From assembly GCA_019187225.1 (NCBI GenBank), contig JABAQQ010000026.1, positions 150,192-214,191 on the forward strand: a DNA stretch of 64,000 bases. Direction: 5' to 3'. Below, in pieces: positions 25,474-35,794 of this stretch. The stretch's first letter is position 1. Every line of letters begins with the position of its first letter. Under the pieces are notes generated by a model. The model had not been told where the DNA came from. It saw only the letters and a program-made list of their open reading frames with translations, and ran no database searches. Made by a program: the position numbers and the translations under genes. Origin of the DNA: Saprospiraceae bacterium (GTDB taxonomy: Bacteria > Bacteroidota > Bacteroidia > Chitinophagales > Saprospiraceae).

Positions 25474-27045
25474 ATGCATTACAAACAACTGCTGCGTCTT
25501 TTTGTGCCAGCCCTATTTGTGGCGTTTCTGACATGGCCGGCTTGTAAAAAAGCCGATTTCGACGACCCCGAATTGGCCGACCACACTGCCGAATTCGCCT
25601 TTCCGCTTTTTTCCACCACGCTGAACCTGAAAGACCTGATGTTCAAGGTTCTCAACGACACGCTTTCCGGCGACACCATCCTGGTCAACCCGGACAACAC
25701 AATGACGCTGTTTTACACGGGCGACGTGGCGCAAAAACCCGCCACTGATATTTTTGCCAGTTTCACCGGCGGACTCTTTCCACTGACCGATACCCTCTCT
25801 TACGGCCCCCTCGACAGTTTGCCGGGCGTGACTATTTACCAGGCAGATCTGAAAAAAGGCAAAATCGGTTTTACGATTTACAACATACTGGCAGATACAC
25901 TGACCGGTACCTTGCGTATTCCCCAGATGTCAAAAAACGGAACCGTTTTTACCTGGCAATTTGTTGCGCCGACCGGTTTCTCCGGATCCCCACAGATTGA
26001 CCTGACAGGCTACGTGCTCGAATCCGACAACAATACACTCGAGTTCAGATACAATGCTTATAAACCCAATGGTGAACAGGTCGTAATCGAGCCTGTTTTT
26101 GGCATCCCCAGTTTTATCGTTCAATTCGACAGCCTGGAATTCAGTTACTTAGAAGGCTATTGGGCCAACCAGCGCTACTCCCTTATCCGCGATACCATCG
26201 AGATTGACATCAACCAGACCGACCTCGTCGGCGACGTGAAAATCGTCAATCCCAAAGTCACCATGCGCATCGCCAATTCGTGGGGTTTCCCGACGCGGGG
26301 CGTGGTGAAATACCTGAGTTTTATCGGGCAAAATGGCGAAGAGATTCCGCTGGAAAGCACCGTTTTTGTGGACAGCGCAGTGGATTTCAATTATCCTTCC
26401 TTCGCGCTCGGCGAAGTAGGCCAAACGAAATACACCGATATCACGCTGGATTCATCCAATTCCAATATCGCGGAAATATTCAACTCGCAACCGACCCGCC
26501 TGATTTATGAAGTAGATGGCATTTCGAACGCCCAAAACGATCCAAGCATCATTGGATTCCTGACCGACAGCAGTGTCATCAGTTTGTCCATGCGGGTCGA
26601 ACTGCTGCTCGAAGGGTCAGCCAAAAATTTCGGCGCGGAACAGACCATTGACCTCGACTTCGGCGACCTGACCGACCTGGATACCAGCAACATCGAGTCG
26701 GTCGAGTTCAAATTAGTGAGCGAAAACGGCACGCCCATTTCTTCCAGCCTTCAGTTGTATTTCCTCGACGAAGCGGGCACGGCAGTGGATTCTCTTTTCA
26801 GCGACGGCGCGCAATTTGTCATAGAAGCCGCACCCGTCAACAGCGAAGGAGTGGTTACCGGCATTAAAAGAACGGAACATTTTATTCCGATGTCGGCGGC
26901 GCGATTCGAAGGGGTCCGGCAGGCCAAAAAAGCTTTTCTGAAAACGGCATTCACCACTGCCCAGGGCGGCACGACACCGGTAAAGTTGCTTTCGACCAAC
27001 GACGTCACGGTGAAAATGGGCATAAAGGCGAAGACGAAATACTGA
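25474..27045 (+). CDS. putative outer-membrane lipoprotein, 523 residues
   Basis: Starts MHYKQLLRLFVPALFVAFLTWPACKKADF, a lipoprotein signal peptide with Cys at about 24. The rest is beta-rich with many Asp/Thr/Ser residues, without a domain I can name. It precedes the DUF5723 barrel gene by 122 bases in the same direction. Such lipoprotein-barrel pairs are common in this phylum, so the two may work together at the outer membrane. An upstream in-frame ATG at 25417 would bury the signal peptide and is not chosen. Confidence 0.8.
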   Translation: MHYKQLLRLFVPALFVAFLTWPACKKADFDDPELADHTAEFAFPLFSTTLNLKDLMFKVLNDTLSGDTILVNPDNTMTLFYTGDVAQKPATDIFASFTGGLFPLTDTLSYGPLDSLPGVTIYQADLKKGKIGFTIYNILADTLTGTLRIPQMSKNGTVFTWQFVAPTGFSGSPQIDLTGYVLESDNNTLEFRYNAYKPNGEQVVIEPVFGIPSFIVQFDSLEFSYLEGYWANQRYSLIRDTIEIDINQTDLVGDVKIVNPKVTMRIANSWGFPTRGVVKYLSFIGQNGEEIPLESTVFVDSAVDFNYPSFALGEVGQTKYTDITLDSSNSNIAEIFNSQPTRLIYEVDGISNAQNDPSIIGFLTDSSVISLSMRVELLLEGSAKNFGAEQTIDLDFGDLTDLDTSNIESVEFKLVSENGTPISSSLQLYFLDEAGTAVDSLFSDGAQFVIEAAPVNSEGVVTGIKRTEHFIPMSAARFEGVRQAKKAFLKTAFTTAQGGTTPVKLLSTNDVTVKMGIKAKTKY

Positions 27046-27046
27046 T

Positions 27047-27157
27047 TGGCGATTTCGGATTTCGGATTGCGGATTTCGGATTTCGGATTGGCGTTCCTTG
27101 CCCAAAATCCCCAGCATGCGCTAAACCCTCTTTAACCCTCTAAACCTTCTAAACTTG
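27047..27157. repeat. GGATTTC/GGATTGC array followed by TAAACCCTCT repeats
   Basis: 27047-27091 holds about five units of GGATTTC/GGATTGC (same family as 7681-7716, 35651 and 40063). 27119-27157 holds four imperfect units of TAAACCCTCT. Both are intergenic, between the lipoprotein gene and the DUF5723 gene. Confidence 0.8.
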
Positions 27158-27167
27158 TTCAATAACA

Positions 27168-28514
27168 ATGCTTTTCAAATATAAAACAGCCCTTTTTTGT
27201 CTCTTTTTGACCGCTGAAATGGCGGCGCAGCAGGAACTGATGCTTTCTTCGATGCCCGATATGTGGCACAGCAACAGCGTGAATCCGGCTTTTTATACCA
27301 AAGGCAAGCGGTTTTTCATCGGTCTGCCTGCCTATGCGCTCGATGTGGCTCATTCGGGCGACATCGCCTACGACGATATTTTCAGGGAAGAAGGCGACCG
27401 GACGGTCATTGACCTGGACAATGCGATCGGGCGACTGGAGCCTGAAAACGATATTTTTTATGACCAGCGCATCGAAACGGTGTCGCTGGGGTTCCGGACG
27501 CGCAACGACCGCTGGGGATTGCAGCTCGGCCACGCCATCGTCACGAGCGGCTGGAGCAAGTACCCCAAAGCGCTCGCAGAGGTCCTCTGGTACGGCAACG
27601 CCCCCTACGTGGGTCAAACGCTGGAGATCGGCCCGCAGGCGGATATTTTTGACTGGCACGAATGGAATGTCGGCGTGTCGCGGCGTTTCGGCAAGATCAA
27701 TTTAGGCGCCCGCTTCAAGTATCTGACAGGCGTAAGCGCGCTCCGGACGGATGAAAACCGATCCCAAATGAGCATTTATACCGACCCGGATATTTACCAG
27801 TTGACCTTGAAGACCAATTACACTTTTTATTCGTCGCACATCGTCGAAGCGATTGATACCTCCGGATTGGGCTATGATTTCAATACCAATTCGTTCGGCG
27901 GCAGCCCTTCCACACAAAATGCGGGCTATGCCTTCGACCTCGGCTTCGATGCGCAACTTTCTGAAAACTTGTCCGTCAACGCATCGGTGCTGAACCTCGG
28001 CGGTTCCATCAACTGGAAAAAAGAAACGGCTTCCTTTACCAGCAACAACGAATACCTGTATGAGGGTGCAGAGATTCCGGGCATAGACATCATCAATGGC
28101 TCTGACAGCCTCGATTTCGATGCCAAAATTGATACGCTGAACGATATTTTTCGTTTCGTGAAAAGCACCGATAACGTCGAATTGACAACCGACCTGCCCT
28201 TGCGCATTTTCGGCGGCGCTTCTTTCCGGCTTTCTCCGAGATGGCTGTTGGGTGTCAGCGCCATGTATCAAACGCGGGACAACCGCACCAATACCGCCTT
28301 CGGCGTGAGCGCGCGCTGGCAGATGTTCGACTGGCTCTCGCTGGGCGGCATGTACAGCGCCAACAACCGCAGCGCTGCCAATATCGGCTTCCACCTGCTT
28401 TTCCAGCCGGGACCGTTCCAGGTGTATGTCCTGTCCGACAATTTGCTCAACGGATTTTCGGCGAGAAATTCACCGGCAGTGAATCTCCGCATGGGAGCGT
28501 CGCTGGTGTTTTGA
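27168..28514 (+). CDS. DUF5723 family outer-membrane beta-barrel protein
   Basis: A 448-residue exported protein (signal peptide ending near AAQQ, residue ~21). It contains alternating beta-strands, an early PDMWHSNSVNPAF motif typical of DUF5723/PorV-like barrels, and a C-terminal aromatic-ended strand (VNLRMGASLVF). It is probably an integral outer-membrane protein of about 14 strands. Some relatives act in T9SS or lipid handling, but the role is not established. Follows a lipoprotein gene in a likely operon. Confidence 0.8.
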   Translation: MLFKYKTALFCLFLTAEMAAQQELMLSSMPDMWHSNSVNPAFYTKGKRFFIGLPAYALDVAHSGDIAYDDIFREEGDRTVIDLDNAIGRLEPENDIFYDQRIETVSLGFRTRNDRWGLQLGHAIVTSGWSKYPKALAEVLWYGNAPYVGQTLEIGPQADIFDWHEWNVGVSRRFGKINLGARFKYLTGVSALRTDENRSQMSIYTDPDIYQLTLKTNYTFYSSHIVEAIDTSGLGYDFNTNSFGGSPSTQNAGYAFDLGFDAQLSENLSVNASVLNLGGSINWKKETASFTSNNEYLYEGAEIPGIDIINGSDSLDFDAKIDTLNDIFRFVKSTDNVELTTDLPLRIFGGASFRLSPRWLLGVSAMYQTRDNRTNTAFGVSARWQMFDWLSLGGMYSANNRSAANIGFHLLFQPGPFQVYVLSDNLLNGFSARNSPAVNLRMGASLVF

Positions 28515-28589
28515 TGCTTAATGGTTGTTGGTGGATTGGTTAAATTACATATAAAAAACTGTTTTTCAGGCGCTTATGAGTTATTAAAC

Positions 28590-28703
28590 TGGGCTGTTCA
28601 AAACATTGTGTTTTTGTTCGTTGATTCATTGTTTAAAGAATTGGTTATAAACTACTTGAATATTTTAATTTTATAAACTTTACACATATTTTTGAACACC
28701 CTC
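28590..28703. mobile_element. MITE-like element, family 2, copy A
   Basis: A 114-base AT-rich segment starting GGGCTGTTCAAAAC and ending TTTTTGAACACCCTC, with short terminal inverted repeats (G[AG]GGCTGTTCAAAA against GAGGGTGTTCAAAAA). A second copy in the same orientation is at 37129-37241, sharing most of its length (ATAAACTACTTGAATAT, TTTTATAAA). No coding capacity. It lies in the gene-free stretch 28515-28857. Confidence 0.7.
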
Positions 28704-28744
28704 GAGCAGTCGCAGTCCCGCGCTTATTGGCTATTAAAATTTTG

Positions 28745-28802
28745 ATCACCAATCACCAATCACCAACAACCAATCACGAACAACCAATCACGAACAACCA
28801 AT
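28745..28802. repeat. CACCAAT/CAACCAATCACGAA short-period repeat
   Basis: Tandem units of ATCACCA, then AACAACCAATCACG, between MITE family 2 copy A and the lytic transglycosylase promoter. Confidence 0.75.
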
Positions 28803-28821
28803 AACCTACAACTAAAAACGT

Positions 28822-28829
28822 TATCTTTG
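28822..28829 (+). promoter_or_regulatory. -7 box upstream of the lytic transglycosylase gene
   Basis: TATCTTTG matches TAnnTTTG, 28 bases before the ATG at 28858. Confidence 0.4.
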
Positions 28830-28857
28830 TACATCGTTTCTCTAAACACCTTCGGCT

Positions 28858-29778
28858 ATGGATGCAGCAAAAAATGTTCGTATTCTTTTGGTTGTCAATG
28901 TTTTTCTGATCGCCGCGCTGGCGCCCTTTTTCATTACTTCCTTTAAAGGCGACGGCGATAAAGCCGGAGGCACCCGGTCGCCCGAGCAAACGGTGCGTTC
29001 CGTCAACCTCGACAAAGAATTCGATTTTTGCGGCGAAAAATTCCCGATGGACAACTGGGATGTGCGGCAGCGCCTCGATGCCGAGTTGTTGCGCAACGTT
29101 TATTTTCATTCTCAAACCATCCTTGCCGTCAAACGGGCGAATGCCATTTTTCCCGTGATCGAACCGATCCTGAAAGAAGAAGGGGTGCCGAATGATCTGA
29201 AATACTTAGCTGTCGCAGAAAGTGCGCTTTCCAACGCCGTCTCACCTGCGGGTGCGCGCGGCGTGTGGCAGTTTATGAAAGATGCCGCTAACGGTTACGG
29301 CCTCGAAGTCAACGGAGAAGTAGATGAGCGTTATCACTTAGAAAAAGCCACCCATGCTGCCTGTAAATACCTGAAAAAGGAAAAAGAGCGGCTCGGCTCG
29401 TGGACGCTCGCCGCCGCCGCTTACAACGGAGGCCCCGGACGTATTGCCGACGAAATGGAAAAACAGCGCGCCAAATCCTTCTTCGAACTCAATCTCGCCG
29501 CCGACGAAACCATGCGCTATCCTTTCCGGATCGTGGCCATCAAGGAGGTCATGGAAAATCCGGAAGAGTACGAATATGCCATTGAAAAAGACCACCTCTA
29601 TTCCCCACTGACCGAGTACCGCACTGTGGAGGTAAGCCGCCCGGTAGCCAATTGGGGCGATTTCGCGCGGGAAAACGGCACCAACTACCGGATGCTCAAA
29701 TTGTACAACCCCTGGCTTGTGGACAGCAAACTGACCAACAAAACGGGTAAAACATACAAAATACGGCTGCCGAAATAA
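28858..29778 (+). CDS. membrane-anchored lytic transglycosylase (SLT domain)
   Basis: A 306-residue protein with an N-terminal membrane anchor or signal (VRILLVVNVFLIAALAPFF). The SLT lysozyme-like domain spans ~80-260, with the catalytic Glu near 121 in YLAVAESALSNAVSPAGARG, then VWQFM and AAAYNGGPGRI. It cleaves peptidoglycan glycan strands to 1,6-anhydro products in the periplasm, like MltD-type enzymes; no LysM domain is seen. A strong terminator follows. Confidence 0.92.
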   Translation: MDAAKNVRILLVVNVFLIAALAPFFITSFKGDGDKAGGTRSPEQTVRSVNLDKEFDFCGEKFPMDNWDVRQRLDAELLRNVYFHSQTILAVKRANAIFPVIEPILKEEGVPNDLKYLAVAESALSNAVSPAGARGVWQFMKDAANGYGLEVNGEVDERYHLEKATHAACKYLKKEKERLGSWTLAAAAYNGGPGRIADEMEKQRAKSFFELNLAADETMRYPFRIVAIKEVMENPEEYEYAIEKDHLYSPLTEYRTVEVSRPVANWGDFARENGTNYRMLKLYNPWLVDSKLTNKTGKTYKIRLPK

Positions 29779-29798
29779 GATTTGCCGGCACAAAAGAG

Positions 29799-29833
29799 AA
29801 AGCCACTCCGGGAAAAACGGCGTGGCTTTTTTT
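29799..29833 (+). terminator. intrinsic terminator
   Basis: AGCCAC(T)CCG pairs with CGG(C)GTGGCT around a GGAAAAA loop, followed by seven T residues, 20 bases after the transglycosylase stop. Confidence 0.88.
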
Positions 29834-29984
29834 GTCCCTTCCGACGATCGCTCGTTTAAGCGATGCGCTTGATAGAAAACCGCTGCCACACTTCCCATTT
29901 CAACCTGAAAACCACCTACATTTATCCCACCAAATTCCGATTCCCGAACCGTTTTCCATTCACACTTTCACCTCTCTCCAACCC

Positions 29985-32900
29985 ATGCGGAAGCGCGCTC
30001 TTATCCTTGCACTTTGCTCTTTTGCCCTTTTGCTCTTCGATTCCTGTCGCAAACTTGCCAAAAACGAGGCCTACTACCTCGCCGTCTCGAAGTACGTATA
30101 CGCTTACACAAGCGGCGCGATCGGACGTAGCGACGCCATCCGCGTCCGGTTCATCAACCCCGCCGTCGGCAACGACCAGGTGGGGCAAAAAGTGCCGGCC
30201 AATCTCTTTTCCGTGTCGCCTTCCATACCCGGCGACGCGGTGTGGGAGGACGACCGCACCATCCTGCTGCAGCCGGTCGAACCGCTGCCTTATGGGGAAA
30301 AATTTACCGGGACGGTGGCGCTCGGCAAGATTTTCAGCAATGTGCCGAAAGAGGCCAGAGTGTTTGAATTCGAATTCAGTGTGCGCGAACTCTCCTTCGA
30401 GGTGCTTGCTTTCGGTTTGCGCACACAGGATGCTTCCAACCTGAGCATCCAGCAACTGACCGGGCATATCTTAACCAGCGACCCTGTGGACAACGCGGCG
30501 GTGGAAAAAATGATGCTGGCCAAACAGGGCAACAAAACCCTCAGCATCGGCTGGGTACACAAAGAAAATGTACACGAATTTTACGTGAATGAGGTGGAAC
30601 GCGCCAACGTCCGTTCATCAGTGCAACTCTCCTGGTCGGGCGAACCCATCGGGGTGGACAAAGAGGGCAGCCTGGAACAAATGGTGCCGGCATTGGACGA
30701 ATTCGTCGTGCTCAGCGCTGTGGTTTCCCAAAAAGAAAGCCAGCACATCCTGCTCAATTTTTCCGATCCCATCACGCCTTCGCAGGATTTGAATGGCCTC
30801 ATTCGCCTCGAAGGGTACGATGGCAACCTGACTTTCGCCATAGATGGCAATTTTGTACGGGTTTATCCCGGCGGCCGTATCACCGGTGAAAAGAACCTGC
30901 GGGTGGAAGCGGGTATCAAAAATGTGGCAGGCGCTTCGATGAAGGAGCGCAGCGACTGGCCGTTGGTGTTCGAAGACCTCAAGCCGGCTGTGCGGCTCGT
31001 GGGGCGCGGCGCCGTCATTCCGCAAAACGCCGACGGTGGCGTTATTTTCCCCTTCGAAGCGGTGGGCCTCCGCGCGGTAGATGTCGAAGTGTTCAAAATT
31101 TATAACTCTAACATCCTCCAGTATTTACAGGTCAACGAACTCGAAGGCGAGTACGAACTGGAACGCGTCGGTAAAATTATTTTGCAGAAAAAGATCACGC
31201 TCCGCGACCTCAATCCCGAAGCCAGCGCCAGCGCCTGGCAACGCTATGCCCTCGACCTCAAGGACATTGTGCGGCAAGACCCCGGAGCGATCTACCAGAT
31301 CCGCCTCGCATTCCGGCGCGGCTATGCCAGCTATGCCTGCACGACATCCGAAAGCGATGGAACGGGCAACGGGCGACAAACACCGGATACGGAAGAGGAT
31401 GGCATGGCCCATTTGGGCAGTACCGACGACAATGGCAATCTCCGCAGCATCATGGGCGGCTATCGCGGCATCTACTACGGAGAAGATTGGTACGACGATG
31501 ACGGCGAAGGTTACAACTGGAGTAACCGGGACAATCCGTGTGCGCAGGAATATTACAATTACGAACACTTCGTCAAACGCAACGTCTTCGTCAGCGACCT
31601 GGGCATCACCGCCAAACGCGGCAAGGACAATTCCCTTTTCGTCGCCGTCACCGACCTCCATACGACCGATCCTGTGAGCGGTGTAGATGTGGAATTGTAC
31701 AGTTACCAGTTGCAATCCATCGCAAAAGCCACAACCGACGGCTCCGGCACAGCGATGATAGAAGGACTGCGGGAGGTGCCGTTCGTAACGGTGGCGAGCA
31801 GCGGTGAGCGCCGCGGCTATTTGCGCATGGCCGATGGCAACACCTTGTCACTCAGCCGTTTCGATGTGGCCGGTGTGGAAGCGCAGCGGGGTTTGAAGGG
31901 ATATCTCTACGGCGAGCGCGGCGTGTGGCGCCCGGGCGATTCACTCTATTTGAATTTTGTCCTGGAAGACAAAACGGGTAATCTGCCGGAGGGCCACCCC
32001 GTCACGCTCGAACTCACCGATCCGCGCGGGGCGCTGCAAATCCGCACGGTGACGACTCGAGGCACCGGCGGCGTGTACGCCCTGCACTGCGCTACCCGTC
32101 CCAATGCGCCCACGGGCGACTGGACAGCCAAAGTGCAGGTGGGCGGCGCGACTTTTACCAAACAGCTGAAGATCGAAACGGTCAAACCCAACCGCCTGAA
32201 ACTCGACCTGGATTTCGGGAAAAAAGAACTCGGCAAAAACGACGAAAATCTGAATGGCAAACTCTCGGTCAAATGGCTGCACGGCGCCATCGCCAAAGAC
32301 CTGAAAGCCAAAGTGGAATTGCAAATGCGGTCGGTGAAAACCGAATTCAAAGACTACAAAGATTTTGCCTTTGACGATCCGGCCAGGAGTTTTTACAGCG
32401 ATCCGCAGGTGTTGTTCGACGCCAGCGTGGACGACAACGGCCAGGCTACCGTGCCGCTCCAACTCGGCGACAACGACCAGGCGCCCGGCAAACTCATCGC
32501 CAATTTCCGCGTCCGCGCCTTTGAAAAAAGCGGCGATTTCAGCACCGACAACTTTGCGCTCGATTATTTTCCCTACGACCACTTTGCAGGCGTGTTCGTA
32601 CCGACCAACCGCTGGGGCTCCAAGGAAATTGACCGCAACGGCGGTGAGGTACAGTTCATTGTGGTGGATAAAAACAGCCGCCCGCAACCCAGTAAAAAAA
32701 TAGAAGTCGGACTGTACCGCTGCGACTGGCGCTGGTGGTGGGACGAAGACCGCGCTTCCAACGTCGCCCAATTCAATTCCGCCAATCACGTCAATGCTTT
32801 GGACAAAGCCACTTTGACCACCGACGGTCGCGGCCTGGCGAAATGGAAAGTTCGTCCCGGCAACTGGGGCCGCTTCCTTGTGCGCGCTGTGGACCCCGAG

Positions 32901-35651
32901 GGCGGCCACGCGGGCGGCGACTTTTTCTGGAGCGGCTACCCCGACCAACTCGACGACATTAAGAGCCGCAACGCCGCCGCGATGCTTCCGTTTTCCGTTG
33001 AAAAAGAAAAATATGCCGTCGGTGAAGAGGTGACTCTGAAAGTGCCGGCGAGCGAAAACGGCCGAATTTTGCTCACTTTGGAGAACGGCACGCGAGTGGC
33101 CCAGCACATTTGGTTCGACGCCAAAACGGGCGATAACCTGCTGAAATTCAAGACAACCGAGGAAATGGCGCCAACCGTGTATGCCCACGTCAGCCTGCTA
33201 CAACCCCATGCCCAGACAAAAAATGACCTCCCCATCCGCATGTATGGCGTGATGCCGGTGAGCGTCGAAAACCCGCAGACGCACCTGCAGCCGAAACTCG
33301 ACATGCCCGACGTGCTCAAGCCGGGCGAACCCTTCACCGTCAGCGTCAGCGAAAGCAGCGGCAACGCCTGCGCCTACACGCTTGCCATCGTGGACGAAGG
33401 CTTGCTCGACCTCACCCGCTTCAAAACGCCCAATCCCTGGGATGCTTTTTACGCCCGCGAGGCACTCGGCGTCAAAACCTGGGACATGTACGACTACGTG
33501 CTCGGCGCTTACGGCGCCGAACTCGAGCGCATCCTCGCGGTTGGCGGCGACGGCATCAACCGGAAAGCGAAAAACGCCGCGCAAGTCAACCGCTTCAAAG
33601 CTGCCGTCGTCCACGTCGGGCCGTTTTATTTGGAAAAAGGCAAAACGGCTAAACACACCCTGAAACTCGACAACTACGTCGGGTCGGTGCGCGCCATGCT
33701 CGTTTGTTCCGCACCCGCGCCCGGCAGCAAAGGCGCGTATGGCATGGCCGAAAAAACCTGCCCCGTTCGCAAACCGCTGATGATCCTGCCCACCTTGCCC
33801 CGCGTGCTCGGTCCCGGCGAGACGTTGCGCCTGCCGGTGGACGTGTTCGCCATGGAAAACAAGGTCAAAAACGCCACCGTGCGGGTACAGGAAAAATCCG
33901 GCCTTGTCAGCGTGCAGGGCGACGGTTCCAATGCGCTGAGTTTCAGCCAACCCGGCGAGCAAATGACTTATTTCGACCTGAAAGTCGGCAACAAAACGGG
34001 CGTCGCCAGATTCAGCATCACAGCGCAGGGTGGGGGAGAAACCACTTCACAGGACATAGAACTGCTGGTGCGCAATCCCAACCCGCTGGTATCCAACGTA
34101 TGGGAAGGCGTCGTCGAAGCAGGCCAGGAGTGGTCGGGCAATTTTGACCCCGGCCAGTATACCGACATCGCTTCAGCAGTACTGGAAGTCAGCGCCCTGC
34201 CTCCCATTAATCTGAGCCGCCATTTGGAATATTTGATCCAGTATCCGCACGGCTGCGTAGAACAAACGACATCGGGCGCCTTTCCGCAACTCTATGTGGA
34301 GCTGCTGACGCCGCTTTCGGAAAAACAAAAAGCCGACATCACGAAAAACGTGACCGCTGCCATCGAAAAACTCCGCAACTTCCAGCAACCAGGCGGCGGT
34401 TTTTCCTATTGGCCGGGCGGCTCGGAAGTGAATGACTGGAGCAGTACCTACGCGGGGCATTTTTTGCTGGAGGCCAAAAACAAAGGTTACTCGATCCCCG
34501 CCAATGTGCTGGAAAAATGGGTGGGTTATCAAACGATCATGAGCCGCCAATGGAACAGCGGCGGCGGTCAGTACTACTTCGATAACGATCTTACCCAGGC
34601 ATATCGGCTCTACACGCTGGCGCTGGCCGGCAAACCCGATCTGGCGGGCATGAACCGCCTCCGGGAGAAGAAGGACATGTACTCATCGAGCGCTTATATG
34701 CTGGCTTCCGCTTACGCTCAGGCAGGTAAACCCGAAGCCGCCAAAGAGGTCATCGCTGCCAAATGGCGCGAAGACTGGCGTTACGACTGGTGCGGCTATA
34801 CCTACGGAAGCGACCTGCGCGACCGGGCGCTGATCCTCGAAACCTACACCGCCATCGGCGATGTGAACCGCGCGCAGGCAATGGCCAATTTCGTCTGTAC
34901 CGAACTCGGCAAAGAACAGGGCTGGTACTGGAACACCCAAAGTCTCGCCACCTCGCTGCGGGCTTTGTCGAAATACGTGATCAAAAACTTCGGCGGCGGC
35001 GCAGTTTTTGCCTATAAGATAAACGGCGCAGCCTTCGGCAAGCCTTCGGCGACCGCGGCCGGCTGGAAAAACGGCGACAGCAGCAAACCCATCAGCACAG
35101 TGCATTTCACCGGCGAAGGCTCGAAGGTGGCGGTGAAAAACAACGGCTCCGCACGGATGTACGCCCGCCTCATCGTCAACGCCCGCCCGGTTGTGGGCGA
35201 CCAGAACGCTGCGGCGAGCAACATCGCCATGAACATCCGCTACACCGATGCCAAAGGCAACCCGGTAGACATCAGCCGTCTGGCGCAGGGCACTGATTTT
35301 GTGGCGGAAGTGACAGTAAAGCGCAGTTCGTCGTTCGAATTTCCCTTCAACGAACTGGCGCTATCGCAGACCTTCCCCTCCGGCTGGGAAATTCTCAACG
35401 CCCGCATGAACGGCGTGTCCGGCGTGGTCAACAGCCCCTCCGATTACCAGGATGTGCGCGACGACCGGGTGTATACTTACTTCGACCTGCCATACTCTTA
35501 CCGGCAAAACCAACCCGATACCCGCGTCTACCGCATCCAACTCAATGCCGCCTACGCCGGGCGCTACTACCTCCCGACGGTAGCCTGCGAAGCGATGTAT
35601 GACAACCGGATACGGGCGACGGTGCCGGGGAGATGGGTGGAGGTGATTTGA
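29985..35651 (+). CDS. bacterial alpha-2-macroglobulin family lipoprotein
   Basis: A giant 1888-residue protein. The start MRKRALILALCSFALLLFDSC gives a lipoprotein-type signal; the longer frame from 29832 is rejected. It has MG-type beta domains, the hallmark GVWRPGDSLYLNFVL segment, a bait-like region, an ANGLETIVE-like A2M domain (about 1000-1200) and a thioester-domain helical barrel with PHGCVEQTTS. The Cys near 1424 and the Gln of CVEQ could form the internal thioester. Bacterial A2Ms trap attacking proteases in the periplasm or at the surface. The usual penicillin-binding protein 1C partner is not adjacent. Confidence 0.9.
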   Translation: MRKRALILALCSFALLLFDSCRKLAKNEAYYLAVSKYVYAYTSGAIGRSDAIRVRFINPAVGNDQVGQKVPANLFSVSPSIPGDAVWEDDRTILLQPVEPLPYGEKFTGTVALGKIFSNVPKEARVFEFEFSVRELSFEVLAFGLRTQDASNLSIQQLTGHILTSDPVDNAAVEKMMLAKQGNKTLSIGWVHKENVHEFYVNEVERANVRSSVQLSWSGEPIGVDKEGSLEQMVPALDEFVVLSAVVSQKESQHILLNFSDPITPSQDLNGLIRLEGYDGNLTFAIDGNFVRVYPGGRITGEKNLRVEAGIKNVAGASMKERSDWPLVFEDLKPAVRLVGRGAVIPQNADGGVIFPFEAVGLRAVDVEVFKIYNSNILQYLQVNELEGEYELERVGKIILQKKITLRDLNPEASASAWQRYALDLKDIVRQDPGAIYQIRLAFRRGYASYACTTSESDGTGNGRQTPDTEEDGMAHLGSTDDNGNLRSIMGGYRGIYYGEDWYDDDGEGYNWSNRDNPCAQEYYNYEHFVKRNVFVSDLGITAKRGKDNSLFVAVTDLHTTDPVSGVDVELYSYQLQSIAKATTDGSGTAMIEGLREVPFVTVASSGERRGYLRMADGNTLSLSRFDVAGVEAQRGLKGYLYGERGVWRPGDSLYLNFVLEDKTGNLPEGHPVTLELTDPRGALQIRTVTTRGTGGVYALHCATRPNAPTGDWTAKVQVGGATFTKQLKIETVKPNRLKLDLDFGKKELGKNDENLNGKLSVKWLHGAIAKDLKAKVELQMRSVKTEFKDYKDFAFDDPARSFYSDPQVLFDASVDDNGQATVPLQLGDNDQAPGKLIANFRVRAFEKSGDFSTDNFALDYFPYDHFAGVFVPTNRWGSKEIDRNGGEVQFIVVDKNSRPQPSKKIEVGLYRCDWRWWWDEDRASNVAQFNSANHVNALDKATLTTDGRGLAKWKVRPGNWGRFLVRAVDPEGGHAGGDFFWSGYPDQLDDIKSRNAAAMLPFSVEKEKYAVGEEVTLKVPASENGRILLTLENGTRVAQHIWFDAKTGDNLLKFKTTEEMAPTVYAHVSLLQPHAQTKNDLPIRMYGVMPVSVENPQTHLQPKLDMPDVLKPGEPFTVSVSESSGNACAYTLAIVDEGLLDLTRFKTPNPWDAFYAREALGVKTWDMYDYVLGAYGAELERILAVGGDGINRKAKNAAQVNRFKAAVVHVGPFYLEKGKTAKHTLKLDNYVGSVRAMLVCSAPAPGSKGAYGMAEKTCPVRKPLMILPTLPRVLGPGETLRLPVDVFAMENKVKNATVRVQEKSGLVSVQGDGSNALSFSQPGEQMTYFDLKVGNKTGVARFSITAQGGGETTSQDIELLVRNPNPLVSNVWEGVVEAGQEWSGNFDPGQYTDIASAVLEVSALPPINLSRHLEYLIQYPHGCVEQTTSGAFPQLYVELLTPLSEKQKADITKNVTAAIEKLRNFQQPGGGFSYWPGGSEVNDWSSTYAGHFLLEAKNKGYSIPANVLEKWVGYQTIMSRQWNSGGGQYYFDNDLTQAYRLYTLALAGKPDLAGMNRLREKKDMYSSSAYMLASAYAQAGKPEAAKEVIAAKWREDWRYDWCGYTYGSDLRDRALILETYTAIGDVNRAQAMANFVCTELGKEQGWYWNTQSLATSLRALSKYVIKNFGGGAVFAYKINGAAFGKPSATAAGWKNGDSSKPISTVHFTGEGSKVAVKNNGSARMYARLIVNARPVVGDQNAAASNIAMNIRYTDAKGNPVDISRLAQGTDFVAEVTVKRSSSFEFPFNELALSQTFPSGWEILNARMNGVSGVVNSPSDYQDVRDDRVYTYFDLPYSYRQNQPDTRVYRIQLNAAYAGRYYLPTVACEAMYDNRIRATVPGRWVEVI

Positions 35652-35687
35652 TTGCGGATTGCGGATTGCGGATTGCGGATTGCGGAC
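35651..35687. repeat. GGATTGC tandem array
   Basis: Five near-perfect copies of ATTGCGG directly after the alpha-2-macroglobulin stop codon. Confidence 0.9.
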
Positions 35688-35724
35688 TTTTCTCCCTTTT
35701 CCTTCCTTTTTTCGTGCCCTTTCG

Positions 35725-35732
35725 TATGTTTG
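35725..35732 (+). promoter_or_regulatory. -7 box upstream of the DUF4332 gene
   Basis: TATGTTTG matches TAnnTTTG, 62 bases before the start codon. No clear -33 element. Confidence 0.35.
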
Positions 35733-35794
35733 CCGCACAAACACCATAAAAACGACCACAAATCTTTCTCAATAACAATTCAAAACCAGACACA

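Noticed and set aside
31941-33188. Long minus-strand frame (415 residues) inside the alpha-2-macroglobulin gene
   Set aside because: Shadow of a high-GC coding strand; no domain, and the plus-strand protein is clearly real.
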